Origin: Lysobacter_F sp035645555
GTDB lineage: Bacteria; Pseudomonadota; Gammaproteobacteria; Xanthomonadales; Xanthomonadaceae
Direction of reading: 5' to 3'
NCBI GenBank assembly: GCA_035645555.1
Contig: DASQMI010000094.1
Location: 1-64,000 of the forward strand
Length of the DNA stretch: 64,000 nt
Position 1 is the stretch's first letter, and each line of letters begins with the position of its first letter. The position numbers and the translations under genes were made by a program. A model generated the notes under the pieces. That model was not told the origin of the DNA. It was given only the letters and a program-made list of their open reading frames with translations, and ran no database searches. Positions 1-6,978 of this stretch are shown here, in pieces.

Positions 1-1566
1 CATGGCGGGCGCCGCGCCGCACCGGTGGCGCGCCGGATCACCCTGGCCGACGCCGCGGCGACCACGGCGGAAGCGGACGCGCCGTATACCGGCTGGGGCG
101 GCGGTGGCAGCGGTAGCGCCGGCGACGGGGCCGTCGCGCCGGCCGACGACGAGGCGGCCTTCTCGACACTGCGCCAGCTGCTCGCCGGACGCCGCCAGCT
201 GATGCACAAGCTCGGCCCCGGCCGCAGCGACGCCGCCACCGCGGCCCCCGTCAACACCGCCGACCTGCTCGGCGCGCTGGACACCCTGCAGCGCGCGCCC
301 GGCTCGCCGACCGGCAGCTCGCAGGGCAGCCTCGGCGACATCCGCAACGTGCTGCTGGCGCAGGCACGCCACCGCTACGGACCGTCGGCGGCACTGTCGC
401 CGAAGGACCACGACACGTTCGAACTGCTCAGCCTGCTGTACCGACACATCGAGACCGAGATCCGCCCCGACGCGCCTGCCGCCGAGCTGATCCGCCGGCT
501 GCAGGTGCCGCTGCTGCAGGTGGCGCTGCGCGATCCGGCGTTCTTCGTGCGCGCGCACCATCCGGCGCGCGAGCTGCTCAGCACGGTCGCGGAGGCCGCC
601 GCGAAGTGGCTTGGCGACGACGATTTCGATCCGCAGCTGCTGACCCCGCTGCAGCAGGCGGTCAACCACGTGGTGAAGCACTACGACGGCGACATCCGCG
701 TGTTCGAGGCCAGCAACCGCCAGCTGCAGGCGCAGCTGGAGGCGCAGGTACGCAAGGCCGAGCTGCTGGAACGCCGCCACATCGAGGCCGCGCGCGGCAA
801 GGAGCGCCTGGAGAGCGCGAAGCAGCAGGCCGAGCGCACGCTGCAGTCGCTGCTGGACGGCCACGAGCTGCCGCGGTTCCCGCGCGGCCTGCTCACCCAG
901 GCGTGGGCCGACGTGCTGACGCTCACCCTGCTGCGCCAGGGCGAGGATTCCACGGAATGGCAGAAGCTGCTCGACGCCACCCGGCAGATGATCGCCGCAT
1001 GCGGTGCCGGCAGCGGCCAGCCGGACCCGGCGCTGGTGGCGCTGGCGGAGCGCTCGCTCAAGCAGGTCGGCTACCACGACGACGAGGCCGGCGCGATCGC
1101 CGTCCACCTGGCCGGCGGCCGCGAGGACGAGGACGATGCCGCCTCCCGCACCGAGCTTGCGATCAAGCTGAAGGCACGGGCGCGGCTCGGCGAGGAAAGC
1201 AACAAGGCCGGCAAGGCGGAGCTGCCGCCGCGCACGCCGGCCGAGCAGGAGCGCTACGACCAAGTGCGCACGCTGCCGTTCGGCACCTGGTTCGAATTCG
1301 TCACCAACCAGCAGGGCGACGTCGCCCGCCGCCGGCTGTCCTGGTACAGCACCATCAGCGACCACGCGCTGTTCGTGAACGCGCGCGGCCAGCGCGTTGC
1401 GGAGATGTCGCTCGATGCGCTGGCGCGCACCATGGCCGCAGGCCAGGCACGGATCGTCACGGTCAGCCGCGCGCGGCTGGTCGACCGCGCCTGGACCGCG
1501 GCGGTCAGCGCACTGCGCAACCTCACCGGCGGCCCCGAGCCGACGCTCGCCGGAGGCGCACGATGA
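1..1566 (+). CDS. DUF1631 family protein, 3' part (5' end outside window)
   Basis: The reading frame is open from base 1, so the gene starts upstream; about 521 C-terminal residues are visible. A GTG at base 25 lies inside the frame and is probably not the start. The C-terminal part has the conserved look of DUF1631 proteins: a short patch around FGTWFEF, then a region with VARRRLSWYS and ALFVNARGQRV, close to residues 410-480 of the visible part. A charged Gln/Glu/Arg-rich stretch encoded at about 690-850 should form a coiled coil. DUF1631 has no established biochemical role that I know of. The stop overlaps the start of a PilZ-domain gene (ATGA), so the two are probably co-translated, which suggests a link to cyclic-di-GMP signalling (inference). 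Confidence 0.8.
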   Translation, partial: HGGRRAAPVARRITLADAAATTAEADAPYTGWGGGGSGSAGDGAVAPADDEAAFSTLRQLLAGRRQLMHKLGPGRSDAATAAPVNTADLLGALDTLQRAPGSPTGSSQGSLGDIRNVLLAQARHRYGPSAALSPKDHDTFELLSLLYRHIETEIRPDAPAAELIRRLQVPLLQVALRDPAFFVRAHHPARELLSTVAEAAAKWLGDDDFDPQLLTPLQQAVNHVVKHYDGDIRVFEASNRQLQAQLEAQVRKAELLERRHIEAARGKERLESAKQQAERTLQSLLDGHELPRFPRGLLTQAWADVLTLTLLRQGEDSTEWQKLLDATRQMIAACGAGSGQPDPALVALAERSLKQVGYHDDEAGAIAVHLAGGREDEDDAASRTELAIKLKARARLGEESNKAGKAELPPRTPAEQERYDQVRTLPFGTWFEFVTNQQGDVARRRLSWYSTISDHALFVNARGQRVAEMSLDALARTMAAGQARIVTVSRARLVDRAWTAAVSALRNLTGGPEPTLAGGAR

Positions 1567-1916
1567 ACCAGCCCGAATACCGCCGCGCGCCGCGTCGCAA
1601 GGTCAACGGCACCGTGCTGGTGACCGACACGATGACCGACCAGGTGGTCGGCCAGATTGGCAATCTGTCCGAGACCGGCATGCTGCTGATCGCCAGCACG
1701 CCGCTGGTGGAGGACGCGCTGTACCAGTTCCGCTTCGCGCTGCCGACGCCGGGCGTGGCGGACACCACCGTGGAGGTCGGCGCCCACCTGCTGTGGTGGG
1801 CGGAAACGCATGCCGACGACCAGTGGTGGGCGGGCTTCCGCTTCATCGGCATCGGCAGCGACCAGCTCGCCAAGCTGCTGGCCTGGCTCAGCGCACCCGG
1901 CGGCGAATACGCCTGA
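1563..1916 (+). CDS. PilZ domain protein
   Basis: A 117-residue single-domain protein. Both halves of the c-di-GMP-binding signature are present: an RxxxR motif at residues 7-11 (RRAPRRK) and N-x-S-x-x-G at residues 34-39 (NLSETG). The remainder is the expected beta-barrel, with a Trp-rich strand (LLWWAE, QWWAGFRF). Such stand-alone PilZ proteins act as cytoplasmic c-di-GMP receptors controlling motility, type IV pili or polysaccharide output; which target this one has cannot be read from the sequence. It overlaps the DUF1631 gene by four bases (ATGA), indicating translational coupling. Confidence 0.88.
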   Translation: MNQPEYRRAPRRKVNGTVLVTDTMTDQVVGQIGNLSETGMLLIASTPLVEDALYQFRFALPTPGVADTTVEVGAHLLWWAETHADDQWWAGFRFIGIGSDQLAKLLAWLSAPGGEYA

Positions 1917-1979
1917 CGGCAGGGGCGGCGACGCGGGCGTTCCGGCACAATCGCGGTCCCCCACGACCGCCGCACGCCG

Positions 1980-3299
1980 ATGTCCGAGCTGGCCCGCCTC
2001 TATCCCGACCACCTCGATACCCTGCAGCGCCGCACCGCCGAGGCGCTCGCGCGCGGCGGGTTCGACCATCTGGTGGTGCCCAGCGGCACGCTGCACTACC
2101 AGGCGTTCGACGACCGCGACTACCCGTTTGCGGTGAACCCGCATTTCAAGCACTGGCTGCCGGTGACGCGCGCGCCGGGCAGCTGGCTGGTGATCACGCC
2201 CGGCACGAAGCCGAAGCTGGTGTTTCTGCAGCCGTTCGACTACTGGCACGTGGTGCCGGAAGCGCCCGCCGGCTACTGGGTGGAGCACTTCGACATCGTG
2301 GTCATCCGCGAGGCCGAACAGGCGCTCGGGCACCTGCCGGCCGACCCGGCGCGCTGCGCGATCGTCGGCGAGCCGCAGAGCGCGCTCGGCGACTGGGTGC
2401 CGAACAACCCGCCGGCGGTGCTCGATTACCTGCACTACCACCGCGGGTACAAGACTACGTACGAAATCGCGATGATGCGCGCCGCCAGCGCGCGCGGCGT
2501 GCGCGGCCACCGTGCCGCCGAACGCGCGTTCCGCGCCGGCGCATCCGAGTTCGGCATCCACCTCGCCTACTGCCAGGCCACCGGCCAGGACGCGAACGAG
2601 CTGCCGTACAACAACATCGTCGCGCTCAACGAGCACGCCGCGATCCTGCACTACATGCAGCTCGAGCGGGTGCCGCCGAAGCAGTCGCGCAGCTTCCTGA
2701 TCGACGCCGGCGCCAGCCACGACGGCTACGCCTGCGACATCACACGCACCTATGCCGCCGATCCGACCGGCGAATTCCAGGCGCTGATCGACGCGGTCGA
2801 CGCCGCGCAGCAGCGCATGTGCGCGCAGGTGCGCGCCGGCCACGATTACAAGCGCCTGCACCTCGACGCGCACCTGATGCTCGCCGGCATCCTGCGCGAG
2901 TTCGGCATCATCGACATGAGTCCTGAAGCGGCACTGCAGACCGGGGTCAGCAGCGTGTTCTTCCCGCACGGCATCGGCCACGGCATCGGCCTGCAGGTGC
3001 ACGAGGTCGCAGGCTTCGCCGCTTCCGACCGCGGCGGCACGGTCGCCAAGCCGGACGGCCACCCGTTCCTGCGCCTCACCCGGGTGCTGGAGCCGGGCAT
3101 GGTGGTGACCATCGAACCGGGCCTGTACTTCATCGACCTGCTGCTCGAGCCGCTGCGCGCATCCGAACACGCCCGCCACGTCGACTGGGCGCGCGTCGAC
3201 GCGTTCCGCCCGTTCGGCGGCATCCGCATCGAGGACGACGTGGTCTGCACCGACGGCGAGCCGATCAACCTCACCCGCGAGGCGTTCGCGTCGGCCTGA
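1980..3299 (+). CDS. pepQ: Xaa-Pro dipeptidase (prolidase)
   Basis: A 439-residue M24B metallopeptidase that splits dipeptides with C-terminal proline in the cytosol. The dinuclear metal ligands of the pita-bread fold are all visible: Asp242 and Asp253 (DAGASHDGYACD), His334 in HGIGHGIG, Glu379 in TIEPG and Glu418 in RIEDD. Their spacing (11, 81, 45, 39) is within one residue of E. coli PepQ as I recall it. The N-terminal domain carries the family's typical HYQAFDDRDYPF region. Length matches the family (about 440). The ATG at 1980 is the first start in the frame. Confidence 0.95.
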   Translation: MSELARLYPDHLDTLQRRTAEALARGGFDHLVVPSGTLHYQAFDDRDYPFAVNPHFKHWLPVTRAPGSWLVITPGTKPKLVFLQPFDYWHVVPEAPAGYWVEHFDIVVIREAEQALGHLPADPARCAIVGEPQSALGDWVPNNPPAVLDYLHYHRGYKTTYEIAMMRAASARGVRGHRAAERAFRAGASEFGIHLAYCQATGQDANELPYNNIVALNEHAAILHYMQLERVPPKQSRSFLIDAGASHDGYACDITRTYAADPTGEFQALIDAVDAAQQRMCAQVRAGHDYKRLHLDAHLMLAGILREFGIIDMSPEAALQTGVSSVFFPHGIGHGIGLQVHEVAGFAASDRGGTVAKPDGHPFLRLTRVLEPGMVVTIEPGLYFIDLLLEPLRASEHARHVDWARVDAFRPFGGIRIEDDVVCTDGEPINLTREAFASA

Positions 3300-3401
3300 G
3301 CAGCGGGCGGCCGTGGCGCAAGGCCGGCGACAGTGACTTCCAGGCGGTACGAACGCGTCCCGGTCCGGCTATCGTCGGCCGTCCACCGTCCGGCTCCCAT
3401 C

Positions 3402-3968
3402 ATGCGCCTCCTGCTCCTGCTGCTCGCCACCGCCCTGCTGGGCTCCGCCCCCGCCGCCGCGCAGACGCGCGCGACCCCCGCCGAGCCGGGCTGGCGATTG
3501 GTGTACCGACACGATGCCGACGGCCGCGCGCTCGCCGGCTCCAAGGCCGACCTGTTCGCGGCGATCCGCGCCGGGGCGCCGATCCGCTTCGCCTGGGGCA
3601 TGAAGCTGGAGACCGGCGGCAAGACGTACAGCGTCGAGCACGTCGCCGAGCCGGTGTTCCTGACCATCGTCAACGAGTCCGACGTGGTGGTGCAGCTGCC
3701 GGAGCACATCGCCCAGCGCAGCTACGTGGAAGGCGCCAACCCGGGCTTCGAGAACCCGGCCGTGATGTGGCGCGGACTGATGAGCACCAGCGGCACGTTC
3801 GACGCGGTCTGGGTCAACCGCGCCAGCGGCGAGGAGGTACGCCGCTTCCCGCAGCGCGTGGGGCTGGCGTGGTTCGCCTACCTGCCGGCCGAAGGCCGCG
3901 GCCAGCCGCCGCTGGAACTCGCCGTGCCCGGCGGCGTGCGCCGCGCCGAGCCCGCCAAGCAGCCCTGA
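3402..3968 (+). CDS. Secreted hypothetical protein
   Basis: I do not recognise the family. From the ATG at 3402 the product is 188 residues and begins with a clear Sec signal peptide: Met-Arg, a run of leucines, then a small-residue cleavage region ending APAAAQ near residue 20. An upstream in-frame start at 3333 would bury the signal peptide, so 3402 is preferred. The mature part is rich in beta-strand-like stretches (FAWGMKLE, EPVFLTIVNESDVVVQLP) and contains no cysteines, suggesting a compact periplasmic or exported beta protein. It follows pepQ by about 100 bases and may have its own promoter. Confidence 0.6.
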   Translation: MRLLLLLLATALLGSAPAAAQTRATPAEPGWRLVYRHDADGRALAGSKADLFAAIRAGAPIRFAWGMKLETGGKTYSVEHVAEPVFLTIVNESDVVVQLPEHIAQRSYVEGANPGFENPAVMWRGLMSTSGTFDAVWVNRASGEEVRRFPQRVGLAWFAYLPAEGRGQPPLELAVPGGVRRAEPAKQP

Positions 3969-4042
3969 AGCCGCGCGGCGCCGGCGGGCTTACCATTGCC
4001 GCGTGGCTGCGGACCGGCCCGCGATGCTGGAGGACGATCGAG

Positions 4043-4423
4043 ATGAAAGGCGAGCTGTGGATCGAACCGGTCGGTGACCTGATCATCGCGCGCATACGCG
4101 GCGAGCCCACCATCGAGCTGCTGCGCGAGTGCCACGAGAAGATCCTGTTCCTGGCCGGCGACGCCGGCCTGGCCAAGGTGCTGTGCGACGCGCTGGAGAT
4201 GCTGCCGCCGCCGGTCGACGTGCCGTGGTCGCAGCGCGAGCTCGACCAGCGCACCACCGGTATCCACCTGCGCCGCGCGATCGTGGTGCCTAACACCAAG
4301 CTTGCCTATCTCGCCCGGCTCGCGTTCGGCGAAGGCGACTACCGGGTGTTCTACAACGACATGGTGCAGGCCATCCAATGGCTGAGCCAAGAGCCGCCGT
4401 CGCGGCTGTCGCTGGTCCGCTGA
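4043..4423 (+). CDS. Hypothetical protein, SpoIIAA/STAS-like size and pattern
   Basis: A 126-residue soluble protein with no signal peptide. It opens with alternating hydrophobic strands (LWIEPVGDLIIARIRG), then a helix and a strand (LAKVLCDALEML), a layout resembling short SpoIIAA/STAS-like proteins that act as regulatory partners. No catalytic motif is visible, and I would not assign a function. The start at 4043 is chosen because the frame upstream overlaps the previous gene and lacks a ribosome site, while a GGAGG-like stretch precedes this ATG. It lies 13 bases before a GNAT gene on the same strand. Confidence 0.6.
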   Translation: MKGELWIEPVGDLIIARIRGEPTIELLRECHEKILFLAGDAGLAKVLCDALEMLPPPVDVPWSQRELDQRTTGIHLRRAIVVPNTKLAYLARLAFGEGDYRVFYNDMVQAIQWLSQEPPSRLSLVR

Positions 4424-4436
4424 GCGAAATCCTCCG

Positions 4437-4874
4437 ATGCGCGTCGAACCGGCCGAGACCGATACCCAGATCGCCGCCACGTTCGACGTGATGCAACAAC
4501 TGCGTCCGCACCTCGCGCGTGACGGCTACGTGCCGCTGGTGCGCTCGATGATGGCCAGCGACGGCTACCGCCTCGCCGCGCTCATCGACGACGCCGGCGC
4601 GGTACGCGCGGTGGCGGGCTACCGCTACATGCACATGCTCTACTGCGGCCGCCTGCTCTATGTCGATGACCTGGTCACCGACGAATCCGCGCGCTCGCAG
4701 GGCTGCGGTGCGTGGCTGCTGGACTGGCTGAAGGCGCAGGCGCGCGAACACGGCTGCCGCGAGGTCCAGCTGATCTCGCGCGTCACCCGCGAACAGGCGC
4801 ACCGCTTCTACTTCCGCGAAGGCTTCGGCATCGAATGCTTCGAGTTCCGCTACCGGCTGGAGGATGCGTCATGA
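4437..4874 (+). CDS. GNAT family N-acetyltransferase
   Basis: A 145-residue protein with the GNAT fold: strands around LLYVDDLVTDE, then an acetyl-CoA loop region (ARSQGCGAWLLDWL, a variant of the Q/RxxGxG/A motif A), and the late motif HRFYFREGF in which the Tyr is the usual general acid candidate. It should transfer an acetyl group from acetyl-CoA to an amine; the substrate is unknown. The stop overlaps the start of the following glyoxalase-fold gene (ATGA), so the two are probably one translational unit. Confidence 0.8.
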   Translation: MRVEPAETDTQIAATFDVMQQLRPHLARDGYVPLVRSMMASDGYRLAALIDDAGAVRAVAGYRYMHMLYCGRLLYVDDLVTDESARSQGCGAWLLDWLKAQAREHGCREVQLISRVTREQAHRFYFREGFGIECFEFRYRLEDAS

Positions 4875-5239
4875 CCACGATGGGCCTCGCGCAGGTCGCG
4901 CTGCCGGTGTCCGACGCCGACCGCGCGGAGACGTTCTACGGCGAAGTGCTCGGCCTGCCCAAGCTCTTTCGGTTCGGCACGCTGGTGTTCTTCGACTGCG
5001 GCGGCGTGCGGCTGATGCTGGAAGGCTCGGCGAAGGCAGTGCAGCCGTGCGAGGGCGTGTGCCACTACCTGCGGGTGGCCGCGATCGACGCCGAGTTCGA
5101 CCGGTTGCGCGGTCGCGGCGTGGAGTTCATCGACACGCCGCACGTGGTGGCGAAGCTGCCCGACCACGAGCTGTGGATGGTGTTCTTCCGCGACCCGGAC
5201 GGCCACCTGCTGGCGCTGATGGAGGAGCGCCGCGGCTGA
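4871..5239 (+). CDS. VOC superfamily (glyoxalase/bleomycin resistance-like) protein
   Basis: A 122-residue protein with two beta-alpha-beta-beta-beta units of the vicinal oxygen chelate fold: AQVALPVSD-ADRAETFYGEVLGL at the N-terminus and a closing FFRDPDGHLLALMEE motif, where the Asp-Pro-Asp-Gly and the late Glu are typical. Family members are small metalloenzymes or drug-binding proteins; the first strand here has Gln in place of the usual metal-binding His, so it may not be catalytic. It is coupled to the upstream GNAT gene by a four-base overlap and converges with the minus-strand operon starting at 5243. Confidence 0.82.
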   Translation: MTTMGLAQVALPVSDADRAETFYGEVLGLPKLFRFGTLVFFDCGGVRLMLEGSAKAVQPCEGVCHYLRVAAIDAEFDRLRGRGVEFIDTPHVVAKLPDHELWMVFFRDPDGHLLALMEERRG

Positions 5240-5242
5240 CGT

Positions 5243-6103
5243 CTAGCGCACGAGCGCGACGGCGACGACGGCGCGTAGCGCAGCGAACGGGAAGCGCAGC
5301 CAGATCGCCGCGAACACCGCCGCGCGCACCAGCGCGCCGCGGCGCGGGCCTTCGAACTTCCGGAAGTAGCGCCACAGACCGCGGTGCTTGTGCCACTCCA
5401 CGAACAGCGGCCGCGAGCGCGAGGACACACCGCGCACGTGCACCACGCGCACGTCGTTGGCGCACGCCACCGTGGCGCCGGCCTCGCGCACGCGCCGGCA
5501 CAGGTCGAGGTCCTCGGCGTGCAGGCGGTAGCCCGCGTCGAACCCGTCGACGCGCAGGAACAGCGCATGCGGCAGCAGCATCAACGCGCCGGAGACGGCT
5601 TCGACCGGCTGCACCGGCTGCGCCCCATCACGCGGCACCGCCAGCCGGGCGGCGCGCGGCGAGCGCAGCATGGCGGCGAAATCCGGGTCGCGCCGGCGTG
5701 CGGCATCGTCGCGCATGCCGGCCTCGTCGATCAGGTCGGCACCCAGCAGCGCCGCGCCGAGCGTCTCCGCATGCGTGCGCAGGCGCGCCAGCGTGTCGTC
5801 CTCGACCAGGCAGTCGGGATTGACGAACGCAAGCCATTGCGGCGCCGCATCGCCAAGCGCCGCCACGCCTTGGTTGCAGGCGACCGCGAAGCCCGGGTTG
5901 TCCGGATTGGCGATGAAACGCACGCGCGGGTCCTGCAGCGCGTGGCGCTGCACGACTTCCAGCGTGCCGTCGGTGGAGGCGTTGTCGACCACGCGGATCG
6001 CGACCACGTCCTGCGCCACCCGCAGCCGGCGCAGGCAGTCGTCCAGCGTAGCCGCGCTCTGGTGGCTCACCACCACCGCGGCGATGCCATCGCGCGCGTT
6101 CAT
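5243..6103 (-). CDS. Family 2 glycosyltransferase
   Basis: 286 residues. The N-terminal GT-A fold shows AAVVVSHQS, the nucleotide-binding VVDNASTDGT, NPGFAVACNQG, and the metal-binding motif in FVNPDCLVE. A later HAEDLDLCRR is the conserved ED(x)D acceptor-side motif. This pattern matches rhamnosyltransferase-like GT2 enzymes (WbbL type) of surface polysaccharide assembly. The C-terminus carries an amphipathic, aromatic-rich stretch (AAIWLRFPF) that may sit at the membrane. The start overlaps the stop of the previous glycosyltransferase by four bases. It is the last gene of the unit that begins at gspE. Confidence 0.88.
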   Translation of the reverse strand: MNARDGIAAVVVSHQSAATLDDCLRRLRVAQDVVAIRVVDNASTDGTLEVVQRHALQDPRVRFIANPDNPGFAVACNQGVAALGDAAPQWLAFVNPDCLVEDDTLARLRTHAETLGAALLGADLIDEAGMRDDAARRRDPDFAAMLRSPRAARLAVPRDGAQPVQPVEAVSGALMLLPHALFLRVDGFDAGYRLHAEDLDLCRRVREAGATVACANDVRVVHVRGVSSRSRPLFVEWHKHRGLWRYFRKFEGPRRGALVRAAVFAAIWLRFPFAALRAVVAVALVR

Positions 6104-6972
6104 GCCTCGCCTCCCGTCGCCACCAGCGCCGGCTCGGCAAGAGCGAACAGCTCGCGCTGCGGCGGCAGCGGGCCGATCCCGGCGTAGCATGCGCCGAAGC
6201 GCTCGCGCGTCGCGCGCAGCGGGTCCTCCATCAGAAAACGCGCCAGGCGCGCGTGCCAGTCCGGCCAGCGCGCGGCGAGCCGATCCATGTCGCCATCGGC
6301 GGGCATGCCTTCGCCTGCGCGCGCGACGAACGCCCGCTCGCACAGCACGTTGCGCCAGCCGAGCCCGGCGAACCGCAGCGACAGGTCGATCAGCGCGGCA
6401 TACCAGGAGCGATAGCTCGCGGCATCGAGTCCGCCGGCGCGGCGGCGCGCGGCGCCGCGCAGCAGCACCGCGTGCGCGCACGCCGCCGGCAGCTCCGGAT
6501 GCAATGCCGGAAGCGACGCCGCCGCCTGCACGAGACGTTCGGGCTCGTCGGGCATCGGCGCGATTTCGCCGATGCGCGGCCAGGACGCGGCTTCGCCGGC
6601 GTTGCTCCACGGCGTCGCCGAGGCGATCGCGGCGTCGGCAGCGAGCGTGTCGGCCAACCGCTCGAGCCAGCCGGGCAGCGGCACCGCGTCCGGCGCGAGA
6701 ACCGCCACATCGAGCTCGCCACAGGCGCGCAGCGCCTCGTCGAGATGCGCGACCTCGCCCACCGGCCGGGCGCGCCGGGTGTATTCGGCCTTCAGCCGGG
6801 TGCGCTGCATCCAGCGCTCGATCAGCGCATGTCCGCGCGGCCCGGCCTGCGCGTCGTCGGCCAGCCACACCGCGGTACCGGCGGGCGTTGCCGCGTCGAG
6901 CGCGCCGAGGCAGGCGTCGAGCGCGGCATCGTCCACGCCGACCGGGACCAGCACGATGGGCAGGGCTGGCAT
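6100..6972 (-). CDS. Divergent family 2 glycosyltransferase
   Basis: A 290-residue GT-A-like protein. The first strand (LPIVLVPVGVDD), the donor-site region LDVAVLAPDAVPLPGWLERL (the place where GT2 enzymes carry their acidic metal-binding residues) and the following ATPWSNAGEAASWP patch resemble GT2 proteins that glycosylate surface structures. The usual DDxSxD site is replaced by LADDAQAG, so activity should be treated as likely rather than certain. It starts only six bases after the gspD stop and overlaps the next glycosyltransferase by four bases, so it appears to be transcribed with the type II secretion genes. Confidence 0.72.
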   Translation of the reverse strand: MPALPIVLVPVGVDDAALDACLGALDAATPAGTAVWLADDAQAGPRGHALIERWMQRTRLKAEYTRRARPVGEVAHLDEALRACGELDVAVLAPDAVPLPGWLERLADTLAADAAIASATPWSNAGEAASWPRIGEIAPMPDEPERLVQAAASLPALHPELPAACAHAVLLRGAARRRAGGLDAASYRSWYAALIDLSLRFAGLGWRNVLCERAFVARAGEGMPADGDMDRLAARWPDWHARLARFLMEDPLRATRERFGACYAGIGPLPPQRELFALAEPALVATGGEA

Positions 6973-6978
6973 GCGTGA

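Noticed and set aside
1254..3179. Minus-strand frame of 641 codons opposite pepQ and its upstream neighbours
   Set aside because: Spans several real plus-strand genes and is His/Arg/Val-rich, typical of an antisense shadow.
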